Shown piece by piece: positions 19,082-27,660 of a DNA stretch of 64,000 bases. The position numbers and the translations under genes are program-made. The DNA is taken from contig NZ_AP023257.1 of the NCBI RefSeq assembly GCF_016756595.1, forward strand, positions 620,001-684,000, read 5' to 3'. Positions within the stretch are counted from its first letter, which is position 1. Every line of letters begins with the position of its first letter. Under the pieces are notes generated by a model, which worked only from the letters and a program-made list of their open reading frames with translations, was not told where the DNA came from and did not search any database. The stretch comes from Mesorhizobium sp. L-2-11 (GTDB lineage Bacteria > Pseudomonadota > Alphaproteobacteria > Rhizobiales > Rhizobiaceae).

Positions 19082-20614
19082 ATGGTTGCGCGGGTCCGCA
19101 CGGTCGCTTTCCAGGGCATCGAGGCCGTGCCGGTCGACGTGCAGGTGATGATCGCGCCCGGCAAGGTCAACATGCACATCGTCGGCCTCGGCGACAAGGC
19201 GGTCGCCGAAAGCCGGGAGCGGGTGCAGGCGGCGCTGCACGCATCGGGCCTGTCGATGCCGTCGAAGAAGGTTACCGTCAATCTGGCGCCCGCCGACCTC
19301 CCAAAGGAAGGCAGCCATTACGATTTGCCGATCGCGCTTGGCCTGATGGCGGCGCTTGGCGCCATTCCAGGCGACATGCTGGCCGGCTATGTCGTGCTTG
19401 GCGAGCTGTCGCTCGACGGCACCATTGCCGCGGTGGCCGGCGCGCTGCCGGCGGCGATCGGCGCCAATGCCGAAGGCAAGGGCCTGATCTGCCCTTTCGC
19501 CTGCGGGCCGGAAGCGGCCTGGGCCGGCAAGGATTTCGACATTCTGGCGCCGCGCAGCCTGATCGCCATCGCCAATCATTTTCGCGGCACGCAGGTGCTG
19601 TCGCGGCCGGAGGCCGGTATCCATGTCTCGGCGCGCGACCTGCCGGATCTTGCCGACATCAAGGGCCAAGAGACCGCAAAGCGGGCACTCGAAGTGGCGG
19701 CGGCAGGCGGCCATAACATGCTGATGATCGGTCCGCCGGGATCGGGAAAATCGATGCTGGCGCAGCGGCTGCCGTCGATCCTGCCGCCGCTGGCGCCGAG
19801 GGAATTGCTCGAAGTCTCGATGATCGCCTCGGTGGCCGGCGAGCTTGGCGAAGGCAAGCTGACCGACCGCCGGCCGTTCCGCGCGCCGCACCATTCGGCC
19901 TCGATGGCGGCGCTGGTCGGCGGCGGCCTGCGCGTGCGGCCGGGCGAGGCGTCGCTTGCTCATCACGGCGTGCTGTTCCTCGACGAATTTCCCGAATTCT
20001 CGCCGCAGGCGCTCGACGCGCTGCGCCAGCCGCTGGAGACCGGCGACTGCATGATCGCCCGCGCCAATCATCGCGTCACCTATCCGGCGCGCATCCAGCT
20101 GGTCGCGGCGATGAACCCGTGCCGCTGCGGCATGGCCGGCGAGCCGGGCTATCGCTGCCTGCGCGGCGACCGCTGCCGCACCGACTACCAGGCGCGCATA
20201 TCCGGCCCGCTGCTCGACCGCATCGATCTCCGGATCGAGGTGCCGGCGGTCTCGGCCAGCGATCTGATCCGGCCGGACCGGGCGGAGAAAAGTGCCGATG
20301 TGGCGCTGCGCGTGGCCCGCGCCCGAACGATCCAGCGCGAGCGTTTCGAGCGGCTCGGCGCGACCTCCGCCACCACCAACGCGCACTGCTCACCCTCGGT
20401 CATCGAGGAGATCGCGATGCCGGATGCATCAGGCCTGTCGCTGCTCAGGGATGCCAGCGAAAAGCTCGGCTTTTCGGCGCGGGCCTATCACCGGGTGCTG
20501 AAGGTGGCGCGGACGCTGGCCGATCTCGAGGCCAGCGAGACGGTCGGCCGCATCCATCTGGCCGAGGCGATTTCGTACCGCATGAGTTCGGAGCGGATGG
20601 CGCAGGCGGCGTGA
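19082..20614 (+). CDS. comM: ComM family AAA+ ATPase (YifB / Mg-chelatase-like)
   Basis: A 510-aa protein of the ComM/YifB family. The N-terminal ChlI-like domain (VARVRTVAFQGIEAVPVDVQV, NLAPADLPKEGSHYDLPIAL) covers about residues 1-170. The AAA+ core has Walker A GPPGSGKS, Walker B GVLFLDEFPEF, and the MNPCRCG zinc-type cluster. The Mg-chelatase C-terminal domain follows. In Vibrio, ComM is a hexameric helicase driving branch migration during natural transformation; in rhizobia a repair or recombination role is likely. The ATG at 19082 gives the usual family N-terminus, with GGGGG upstream. A LexA box upstream suggests SOS control. Confidence 0.92.
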   Translation: MVARVRTVAFQGIEAVPVDVQVMIAPGKVNMHIVGLGDKAVAESRERVQAALHASGLSMPSKKVTVNLAPADLPKEGSHYDLPIALGLMAALGAIPGDMLAGYVVLGELSLDGTIAAVAGALPAAIGANAEGKGLICPFACGPEAAWAGKDFDILAPRSLIAIANHFRGTQVLSRPEAGIHVSARDLPDLADIKGQETAKRALEVAAAGGHNMLMIGPPGSGKSMLAQRLPSILPPLAPRELLEVSMIASVAGELGEGKLTDRRPFRAPHHSASMAALVGGGLRVRPGEASLAHHGVLFLDEFPEFSPQALDALRQPLETGDCMIARANHRVTYPARIQLVAAMNPCRCGMAGEPGYRCLRGDRCRTDYQARISGPLLDRIDLRIEVPAVSASDLIRPDRAEKSADVALRVARARTIQRERFERLGATSATTNAHCSPSVIEEIAMPDASGLSLLRDASEKLGFSARAYHRVLKVARTLADLEASETVGRIHLAEAISYRMSSERMAQAA

Positions 20615-20617
20615 CCT

Positions 20618-20670
20618 TCCCCTCCCCCTTGAGGGGAGGGTGGCCGCGAAGCGGCCGGGAGGGGTCGCCG
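20618..20670. repeat. REP-like palindromic repeat after comM
   Basis: The stem CCCTCCCC / GGGGAGGG is followed by a second stem GGCCGC-GAA-GCGGCC and then GGGAGGGGTCG. It begins four bases after the comM stop. The same CCCTCCCC-type palindrome recurs at the right end of the window (63946-63966). It could stabilise or terminate the comM transcript. Confidence 0.65.
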
Positions 20671-20783
20671 AGGAGACGCTCGGCCTGCCCCTCACCTGCG
20701 GGCCGGAAGCGGTCCAGCCCGCAGGAACTCGACAGTCTGATGCTACGCGGCCCGATCGTTGTGGCCAGTCATCTCGGCGGCAG

Positions 20784-21326
20784 CTACTTAACCGGGATCA
20801 TGAGATGTGCGTAGGGAGTGCCCGCCCACATCACATATGGCCTGGACGTGTCAGGTTTGGGGTCAGTCGGATAGCCCTGCATCATGTCCGTTGCGTTGAC
20901 GATCATCACGTGCGGTCCGGTCTCCACCCAATTGTTGCCTTCCTCAGGCTTCGTCGCATAAGGATCGGTGTTGCTGCCGTCGGTGCCACCGGCCAGCATA
21001 TACATGAAGCCGACCTTGCCCTTGGGCGGTTCCTTTTTTCCCATCCACGCCATCGCCCATTCCATCGAGTTGGCATCGCCACACATTGGATCCGGACCGG
21101 GCGTGGCCGGGTTGTCCGGCATGCACCAGAAGCCGTTCGTGCCCTCGCGCAATGTGCGCATTGCACCCTTCTCATCCATAGCGTGGATCGCAGCGCCGCT
21201 TGATACAGCGGGGGGTGCGGCGGATTCAGCGCTCTTGATCAGCGCAGCGTCATCGGCGGCTGCGCCTTGCATCGCAAACAAACTGCCCGCCGCCAAAAGG
21301 GCAGCGACCGTCAGAAGCCGTTTCAT
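20784..21326 (-). CDS. Conserved secreted protein of unknown function
   Basis: A 180-aa protein with a clear signal peptide: MKRLLTVAALLAAGSLFAMQGAAADD. The mature part has a cysteine pair near NGFWCMPDNP and DPMCGDANSMEW, a methionine-rich central part, and ends in RPYVMWAGTPYAHLMIPVK. I do not recognise a named domain; export to the periplasm is inferred from the signal. It is a single gene between comM and glcB, convergent with comM across the REP-like repeat. Confidence 0.7.
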   Translation of the reverse strand: MKRLLTVAALLAAGSLFAMQGAAADDAALIKSAESAAPPAVSSGAAIHAMDEKGAMRTLREGTNGFWCMPDNPATPGPDPMCGDANSMEWAMAWMGKKEPPKGKVGFMYMLAGGTDGSNTDPYATKPEEGNNWVETGPHVMIVNATDMMQGYPTDPKPDTSRPYVMWAGTPYAHLMIPVK

Positions 21327-21642
21327 GGCCGTTCTCCGGTTTTTGATTTGATCTTATGCATGATGTCGGACGCACGGCCTCCCAGAGCCGTTTGTCGGTG
21401 GTAAAATTGTAGCAGATCGCATGCACCTGAACAATGATGTTTTAGCGGTGACTAATATCCATCGGGTGATTCATGCTACAATTCTGCTCCATCAATCCCG
21501 CGCATTTCTCTGCGTTGAACATCCGGCATGCCAGATGCTCCGGGACGGGCTGCAACGCGCCATCGGCCTGAGCACGGATAGGCGCAACATCTTACTACCC
21601 TGGAAACGCGGAGTGAGACCAGCACCTTGCAACGCGGGCTTG
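21327..21642. other. Intergenic region between glcB and the secreted-protein gene
   Basis: About 316 bases with no convincing gene. The one structural feature is a separated inverted repeat, AATTGTAGCA at 21405-21414 and TGCTACAATT at 21474-21483. It lies downstream of glcB and upstream of the secreted-protein gene, both minus strand, and so could belong to the promoter region of the latter. Confidence 0.4.
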
Positions 21643-23817
21643 CTATCCAGCCCGTTCCTTCGCCTTCAGTTCGAGCCGCCGCGCGTGCAGCACCGGCTCG
21701 GTGTAGCCGTTGGGCTGGACCCGGCCCTTGAAGACCAGGTCGCAGGCGGCGAGGAAGGCGATCGACTTGTCGAAGTCGGGAGACATCGGCCGGTAGAGCG
21801 GATCGCCTTCGTTCTGGCGGTCGACGACGCCGGCCATGCGCTTCATCGTCTCCATCACCTGGTCTGAGGTGCACACGCCGTGATGCAGCCAGTTGGCGAT
21901 GTGCTGCGAGGAGATGCGCAGCGTGGCGCGGTCCTCCATCAGGCCAACGTCATTGATGTCAGGCACTTTCGAGCAGCCGACGCCCTGGTCGATCCAACGG
22001 ACGACATAGCCCAGAATGCCTTGCGCGTTGTTGTCGAGCTCGTTCTGGACCTCCTCCGGCGACCAGTTCGGCCGCACCGCTACCGGCACCGACAAGATGT
22101 CGTCGAGCTTTGCCTTGGGGCGGCTCTTCAGCGCCGCCTGCACGGCGTGGACGTCGACCTTGTGGTAATGGGTGGCGTGCAGCGTCGCCGCTGTCGGCGA
22201 CGGCACCCAGGCGGTGTTGGCGCCGGCCCTGGGATGGGCGATCTTTTCCGCCAGCATCGCCGCCATCAGATCGGGCATCGCCCACATGCCCTTGCCGATC
22301 TGGGCGTGGCCGGCCAGCCCGCATTCCAGCCCGGTGTCGACATTCCAGGCCTCGTAGGCGGCAATCCAGGCGGCCTGCTTCATGTCACCCTTGCGGATCA
22401 TCGGGCCGGCTTCCATCGAGGTGTGGATCTCGTCGCCGGTGCGGTCGAGGAAACCGGTGTTGATGAAGACGACGCGATCTTTGGCGGCGCGGATAGCCTC
22501 CTTGAGGTTGACCGTGGTGCGCCGCTCCTCGTCCATGATGCCGATCTTGATGGTGTTTTTCGCCATGCCGAGCAGCGCCTCGACCCGGTCGAATATATCG
22601 ACGGCGAAAGCGACTTCTTCCGGCCCGTGCATCTTGGGCTTTACGACATACATCGAGCCCGTGCGGGAATTGGCGCGCCGACCATTCGGGCCGACATCGT
22701 GCAGCGCGATCAGCGCCGTCATCGCCGCATCCATGATTCCTTCCGGCACCTCGTTGCCGTCGCGGTCCGTTATCGCCGGGTTGGTCATGAGGTGGCCGAC
22801 GTTGCGGATCAGCATCAGCGAGCGGCCGGGCAGGGACAGCACGCCCCCATCAGGCGCGGTGTACAACCGGTCGGGATTGAGTTTTCGCGTAAACGTGCTG
22901 CCGGCCTTGGTGATCTCCTCGGCAAGATCGCCCTTCATCAGGCCGAGCCAGTTGCGGTAGACCAAAACCTTGTCCTGCGCATCGACCGCCGCGACCGAAT
23001 CCTCGCAGTCCTGAATTGTGGTCAGCGCCGATTCCAGCACGACGTCGGCAATGCCGGCCGGATCGGTCTTGCCGATCTGGTTGCTGCGGTCGATCACAAT
23101 CTCGATATGCAGGCCATTCCTGGTGAGCAGGACGGCTTCGGGATTATCGGCGTCGCCGCGATAGCCGGCAAACTGTTTGGGATCGGCGAGCGTGCTGGCG
23201 CCGGCGCCCTCGCCCAGCCGCAGCATGCCGTTGGCAACTGAAAGCCCGTTCACCCCAGCCCATTTGCCCGTCGTCAGCGGGACCGACTCGTCGAGAAAAC
23301 CTTTCGCCCAGGCAATGACCTTGGCGCCGCGCACGGGATTGAACCTCCCGCCCTTCTCGTTGCCGTCGGTCTCTGGAATGGCGTCGGTGCCGTAGAGCGC
23401 ATCATAGAGCGAGCCCCAGCGCGCATTGGCGGCATTCAGCGCGTAACGCGCGTTCATCACCGGCACCACCAATTGCGGCCCGGCAACCACCGAAATCTCG
23501 GGGTCGACATTCTCCGTCGCGACGGAGAAGGCCGGCCCTTCCGGCACGAGATAGCCGATTTCCCTCAGGAAATCCTTGTAGGCTTCCATGTCGCTGGGCG
23601 CGCCATTTTGGCGATACCAGTGGTCGATCTGGCCTTGCAGCGCGTCGCGCTTTGCGAGCAGAGCCCGGTTCTTCGGCGAAAGATCGTGAACAATGGTCGA
23701 GAAGCCGGTCCAGAAGGCGTCGGCGGCAATGCCAGTGCCACGCAGCGCCTCGTTCACGACGAAATCATAAAGCTCGCGGGCAATCCGCAATCCGGCGATT
23801 TCGACGCGATCGGTCAT
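21643..23817 (-). CDS. glcB: Malate synthase G
   Basis: Condenses glyoxylate and acetyl-CoA to malate in the glyoxylate route. The 724-aa length is typical of the monomeric G form rather than the shorter A form. Recognisable blocks are [21 protein letters not shown], the catalytic-base region [46 protein letters not shown] and the C-terminal [17 protein letters not shown] segment with the cysteine-containing helix [11 protein letters not shown]. It is monocistronic on the minus strand, with a REP-like repeat between its start and the hydantoinase gene upstream. Confidence 0.97.
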   Translation of the reverse strand: MTDRVEIAGLRIARELYDFVVNEALRGTGIAADAFWTGFSTIVHDLSPKNRALLAKRDALQGQIDHWYRQNGAPSDMEAYKDFLREIGYLVPEGPAFSVATENVDPEISVVAGPQLVVPVMNARYALNAANARWGSLYDALYGTDAIPETDGNEKGGRFNPVRGAKVIAWAKGFLDESVPLTTGKWAGVNGLSVANGMLRLGEGAGASTLADPKQFAGYRGDADNPEAVLLTRNGLHIEIVIDRSNQIGKTDPAGIADVVLESALTTIQDCEDSVAAVDAQDKVLVYRNWLGLMKGDLAEEITKAGSTFTRKLNPDRLYTAPDGGVLSLPGRSLMLIRNVGHLMTNPAITDRDGNEVPEGIMDAAMTALIALHDVGPNGRRANSRTGSMYVVKPKMHGPEEVAFAVDIFDRVEALLGMAKNTIKIGIMDEERRTTVNLKEAIRAAKDRVVFINTGFLDRTGDEIHTSMEAGPMIRKGDMKQAAWIAAYEAWNVDTGLECGLAGHAQIGKGMWAMPDLMAAMLAEKIAHPRAGANTAWVPSPTAATLHATHYHKVDVHAVQAALKSRPKAKLDDILSVPVAVRPNWSPEEVQNELDNNAQGILGYVVRWIDQGVGCSKVPDINDVGLMEDRATLRISSQHIANWLHHGVCTSDQVMETMKRMAGVVDRQNEGDPLYRPMSPDFDKSIAFLAACDLVFKGRVQPNGYTEPVLHARRLELKAKERAG

Positions 23818-23927
23818 CGGGGCTTCTCCAGACGAAAGGCTTTGGCCGGGCGTTTGACATGTCAGGGTGGCAGGGTCAATTCAGCTTAGGGTGAAGGTAG
23901 GTATTTTCGATGCCGGCGAACCTGTCG

Positions 23928-24076
23928 ATCTCCCCCCTCGAGGGGGAGATGGCCGGCAGGCCAGAGGGGGTCGGTTCGACCGGGCTCGGCCTCCTGCGGC
24001 AGATCAAGGTTGGCGCTTCATGCGCGGCGACCCCCTCTGTCGCCTTCGGCGACATCTCCCCCTCGAGGGGGGAGAT
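23928..24076. repeat. REP-like element with perfect 23-base inverted ends
   Basis: The ends 23928-23950 and 24054-24076 are exact reverse complements, and each is itself a near palindrome around CTCGAG. Next to each end are AGAGGGGGTC / GACCCCCTCT and short stems such as TCGCCTTCGGCGA. The same element is present at 26190-26333, where an IS interrupts it; variants are at 55186-55327 and 57160-57290. It lies between glcB and the hydantoinase gene. Confidence 0.8.
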
Positions 24077-24084
24077 TAACCGCC

Positions 24085-26106
24085 CTACACCGCGATCCTT
24101 GGCCTGCCCGACGCCACTGCCACCACATGCGCCTCGATGAACATACGCTGGCCCTCGACGGTCGAGACGCGGAATTCGCTGGCGACCTCGATCTCGGCGC
24201 TGTCGGTGCCGGCGTCCCTGGCCCGCCCGGCGGCAATGGCGCGCACGTCGGTTTCCGCCGCCGCGATCGCTGCCGCCTCGTCTAGAAAATCCCGCACGGT
24301 TTCGCCCGAGGCGACTCGAAACAGCCCCTCCTTGGGCTGGCTGACCCGCGCCTCCGCCGAAACCCTGACCTGGCCGACGACGGCGCCGAGCGCATTGGCA
24401 ACGTCCGTATCCTCGGGGACCACGCAGCCGTTGCCGACCAGCGGTGGGAGCCCGGCATAATGCAGCGGCGCCGAGGCGCCGAGGCCGATGACCGGGCGGT
24501 CGAGCGCGACGCTCAACCGGGCGATGCCGGGATGGGAATCGACAGCGCGCTGGACCAGCGCGTGCGCGACGGTCGCCGCGCCATCCAGCCCGTCCTCGGC
24601 AAAGGCGGTTTCGAGGATGACTTCCGCCGACAGCCGGGTCAGCGCGGTCAGCACCCGTTCCGAGATCGCCTCCGGCGAAGCAGCGATCGCCTGCCCGCGG
24701 CCGTCGCGCTTGCGGGCGAACAGTTCGGCGCCCAAACGGGCCGTGGCGGCATCCCAGTTGGCCTGCTTGCCCAGCACATGGGCGGCGTCCGACGGCGTGA
24801 AGCCGGCAACATGCACCAGCCCGCGCGACACCAGCCGATTCAAAGTGGCGTTCTGGGCGTTCGAGGTCAAAAGCCGGTCGACGGCGAGCGGGGTCGAGCC
24901 GATCAGCTCATAAAGCTTGGCCTCGGCGCCGGTGAGGCCGGCCGCCAGCCGCTCCGGCACGCCGGTCCTGACCGCCAGGCGACCATCCATGCGGGCGGGA
25001 TTGGCCGCCCGCAGCTGGCGTTCGAGCTCTAATGTGAGCGCTTCGCCATGCATCATGCCGGCCAGCGCAAGCGGCACCAGGCGGCGCGGCCCGAGCAGGA
25101 TTCTTGGGTTGAGCGCGCCGTCCTCCAGCGTCACTTCGGAATCGCCGCCGAGCCCAAAGGTGCGCATGGCCACCGCCTCGACCATGGTGCGGAAGCCGCC
25201 GACGGTGGCGCCTTCCGGATCGAGCCTGGGACGGCCCTGGTCGAGCACGGCAACGTCGGTGGTGGTGCCGCCGATGTCGGAGACGACTGCATCGTCGAGG
25301 CCGGTCATGTGGCGAGCGCCGACAAGGCTGGCGGCCGGGCCTGAAAGAATCGTCTCGATCGGCCGCTGGCGGGCGAAGGCGGCCGAAACCAGCGCGCCGT
25401 CGCCGCGCACCACCATCAGTGGGGCGGAGATGCCGCGCGCGGCAAGAAATCCTTCGGTCGCCGCCACCAGCCGGTCGATCATCGAGATCAGCCTGGCGTT
25501 GAGCAGCGTCGTCAGCGCCCGGCGCGGGCCGCCGAGCTTGGCCGACAGCTCGTGGCTGGCGGTGACCGGCAGGCCGGTCTTTTCGCGGATGAGGTCGCGA
25601 GCGGCGAGCTCATGCGCCGGGTTGCGGGTGGCGAAATAGGCGCAGACGGCAAAGCCGGACACCGAGGCGCCGAGTTCCGGCAGCGCGGCCTCCAGCCCGG
25701 ACAGGTCGAGTTTTGCCGCATTGCCGTGGACGTCGTGGCCGCCTGAGCAGAATACGACGGGGTCGGTGCCAAGTGCGGCCTTCAGCCCGTCGCGGGCAAG
25801 GTCGCCCTCGGCAAAGCCGATCATCACCAGCGCCACGCGGCCGCCCTGTCCCTCGACCAGCGCGTTGGTGGCAAGCGTCGTCGACATCGACACCAGTTTT
25901 ATCGCTGCCGGATCGGTGGCGGATTTTTCCAGCACAGCATCGACCGCGCCCGAAATGCCGACCGCCAGATCATGGCGGGTGGTCAGCGCCTTGGCCTTGG
26001 CCAGCACTTTTCCACGAGGGCCGCCGGCTTCCGACCACAGCACGGCATCGGTATAGGTGCCGCCGGTGTCGATGCCGAGAAACAGAGGGGAGGATTTGGC
26101 GGTCAT
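24085..26106 (-). CDS. Hydantoinase/oxoprolinase A-type subunit (HyuA family)
   Basis: A 673-aa protein of the N-methylhydantoinase A / 5-oxoprolinase family. The N-terminus FLGIDTGGTYTDAVLW is the phosphate-binding motif, MSTTLATNAL the family segment and VVSDIGGTTTDVAVLDQGRP the second phosphate-binding motif. These enzymes use ATP to open lactam rings such as hydantoins and 5-oxoproline, usually together with a B subunit. No B subunit gene is seen here, so it is an orphan or partners with a gene elsewhere. The ATG at 26106 fits the family start; the frame runs open upstream through repeat and IS sequence, which is not part of the gene. Substrate unknown. Confidence 0.85.
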   Translation of the reverse strand: MTAKSSPLFLGIDTGGTYTDAVLWSEAGGPRGKVLAKAKALTTRHDLAVGISGAVDAVLEKSATDPAAIKLVSMSTTLATNALVEGQGGRVALVMIGFAEGDLARDGLKAALGTDPVVFCSGGHDVHGNAAKLDLSGLEAALPELGASVSGFAVCAYFATRNPAHELAARDLIREKTGLPVTASHELSAKLGGPRRALTTLLNARLISMIDRLVAATEGFLAARGISAPLMVVRGDGALVSAAFARQRPIETILSGPAASLVGARHMTGLDDAVVSDIGGTTTDVAVLDQGRPRLDPEGATVGGFRTMVEAVAMRTFGLGGDSEVTLEDGALNPRILLGPRRLVPLALAGMMHGEALTLELERQLRAANPARMDGRLAVRTGVPERLAAGLTGAEAKLYELIGSTPLAVDRLLTSNAQNATLNRLVSRGLVHVAGFTPSDAAHVLGKQANWDAATARLGAELFARKRDGRGQAIAASPEAISERVLTALTRLSAEVILETAFAEDGLDGAATVAHALVQRAVDSHPGIARLSVALDRPVIGLGASAPLHYAGLPPLVGNGCVVPEDTDVANALGAVVGQVRVSAEARVSQPKEGLFRVASGETVRDFLDEAAAIAAAETDVRAIAAGRARDAGTDSAEIEVASEFRVSTVEGQRMFIEAHVVAVASGRPRIAV

Positions 26107-26189
26107 TGGCGGATCCGGGATTTTGCTCCCCGCCCTTAGCCGATACCGGCCGGCCGATAAAGGAGCGAGCGCTGGGCCAAGGGCGCATG

Positions 26190-26333
26190 ATCTCCCCCTT
26201 GAGGGGGAGATGTCGCCGAAGGCGACAGAGGGGGTCGGTACGTCCTGACACGGCTCCCTATTGTGGACAGACGAGGATGGCGCCCCACGCGAGACAACCC
26301 CCTCTGGCCTCCCGGCCATCTCCCCCTCGAGGG
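26190..26333. repeat. REP-like element interrupted by an insertion sequence
   Basis: The left end ATCTCCCCCTTGAG... (26190-26211) and the right end beginning at 26318 match the element at 23928-24076. The right end is broken after 26333 by the IS and resumes at 27640 with GGGAGATT. Removing the IS and one target copy restores the palindrome seen at 24054-24076. Confidence 0.8.
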
Positions 26334-27630
26334 CAGGGCTGTCCGGGGAAAGTTTTGAGTGAATCGAAATGCCACATGTGCATGCCCCGTAAAACGGGGT
26401 TTGTCCGTCTTTTCTCTGGTTGTCGAGACTCAGAAAAGGAACGGGGCATGCGCTTTGCACCTAGCATCTTCGGGCAGCTTCTTGAACCCATCGATCGGCG
26501 TCAATTCCAAGCAATTGTGGATCGCCACGACGGGGATGCGTACGACAAATCGTTCAGAAGCTGGGATCATCTGGTGGCGCTGATCTATGCCCAGTTCTGC
26601 GGCAGCAGCAGCTTGCGTGGCCTGGAAGCCGGCTGGAACGCCAACAGCCAGCATCATTATCACCTGGGCAGCGGTCCGTTGATGCGTTCGACCTTGTCGG
26701 ATGCCAACAGACGGCGTCCGGTCGCCATCTTTGCCGAGGCGTTCGGTCTGGTGGCGAACCTGCTCGACAGGCAAATGCGGCGCGAGGGCGAAGCGATGCT
26801 GCGGCTGATCGACTCGACCCCCATTCCGCTCGGCAAACTGTGCGATTGGGCCAAGTCGAACGGGCGCATCCGCGGCATGAAGGTGCATGTCGTCTATGAC
26901 CCGAAGACCGACTGTCCGCGCATCCTCGACATCACCGACGCCAACGTCAACGACGCCCAGGTCGGTCGCCAGATCACGATCGAAGCTGGAGCGACCTACG
27001 TGTTCGACAAGGGCTACTGCCATTATGGCTGGTGGACGGCGATCGCCGAAGCCGGATCGATCTTCGTGACGCGGCCCAAATCCAACATGAGGCTGGCGCT
27101 GCTGCGTGATCGCCCTATAGCCGAGCCGCAGGGCGACGGCTTCCTGGTTGTGGAAGACAGTGAGGTAAGCTTGGTCAGCAAGGCTGCTTGCAAGCTGCCG
27201 ATGCGGCTGCGTCGCCTGCGCGTTCAGCGCGAAACGGGCGACACCATCACGCTTTTGACCAACGATCTGGAGCGCTCTGCCGTCGAGATTGGACGGCTTT
27301 ACAAAGGCCGCTGGCACATCGAGCTTCTGTTCCGATGGATCAAGCAGCACCTCAAGATCCGCAAGTTCCTCGGCAACAACGGCAATGCAATCCGCCTGCA
27401 ACTCTTTGCCGCAATGATCGCCTTTGCGCTGCTGCGCATTGTCGCGCGCACCCGCCGCGTCACTATTCCTATCTTGAGGTTCACAGAACTGGTCGCTCAA
27501 TACTTGTTCGGGCGGCGGAAACTGCACACCATCGATAAGCCGCCACCGGTCAATCCAAGCCGACCAAGGGACCGAGCCTCTCCCAATCAGATGGCCTTCA
27601 TTTATGAATAACTTTCCCCGGACAGCCCTG
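26334..27630 (+). mobile_element. Complete IS4-family insertion sequence
   Basis: About 1297 bp with terminal inverted repeats CAGGGCTGTCCGGGGAAAGT at both ends (mismatch only beyond this stretch). It is flanked by a 9-bp direct duplication CCTCGAGGG at 26325-26333 and 27631-27639. It carries a single transposase gene filling most of its length. Intact ends, an intact frame and an exact duplication suggest a recent insertion. The target is the CTCGAG centre of a REP-like palindrome in the gap between lepA and the hydantoinase gene, so no gene is disrupted. Confidence 0.93.
26448..27611 (+). CDS. IS4-family DDE transposase
   Basis: A 387-aa transposase. The N-terminal domain begins RFAPSIFGQLLEPIDRRQF, similar to the DUF4372 domain of this IS group. 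The catalytic DDE residues lie in LRLIDSTPIPLG (first Asp), VFDKGYCHYGWW (second Asp) and YKGRWHIELLFRWIKQHLKI, the Y-x2-R-x3-E-x6-K signature of IS4 elements. The ATG at 26448 has AAAGGAACGGGG upstream. The frame is intact and so probably active. Confidence 0.93.
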   Translation: MRFAPSIFGQLLEPIDRRQFQAIVDRHDGDAYDKSFRSWDHLVALIYAQFCGSSSLRGLEAGWNANSQHHYHLGSGPLMRSTLSDANRRRPVAIFAEAFGLVANLLDRQMRREGEAMLRLIDSTPIPLGKLCDWAKSNGRIRGMKVHVVYDPKTDCPRILDITDANVNDAQVGRQITIEAGATYVFDKGYCHYGWWTAIAEAGSIFVTRPKSNMRLALLRDRPIAEPQGDGFLVVEDSEVSLVSKAACKLPMRLRRLRVQRETGDTITLLTNDLERSAVEIGRLYKGRWHIELLFRWIKQHLKIRKFLGNNGNAIRLQLFAAMIAFALLRIVARTRRVTIPILRFTELVAQYLFGRRKLHTIDKPPPVNPSRPRDRASPNQMAFIYE

Positions 27631-27660
27631 CCTCGAGGGGGGAGATTCCAGCGTCACCCC

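Noticed and set aside
21880..23241. 453-codon plus-strand frame opposite glcB
   Set aside because: Antisense shadow of malate synthase G.
25713..26447. Upstream extension of the transposase frame
   Set aside because: It runs through the hydantoinase gene, REP repeat and IS end; the transposase homology and Shine-Dalgarno begin at 26448.
26107..26460. Upstream extension of the hydantoinase frame
   Set aside because: It crosses repeat and IS sequence; the family start is at 26106.
23928..27646. CRISPR array
   Set aside because: Repeats are palindromic, few, irregularly spaced and lack unique spacers; they fit REP-like elements.
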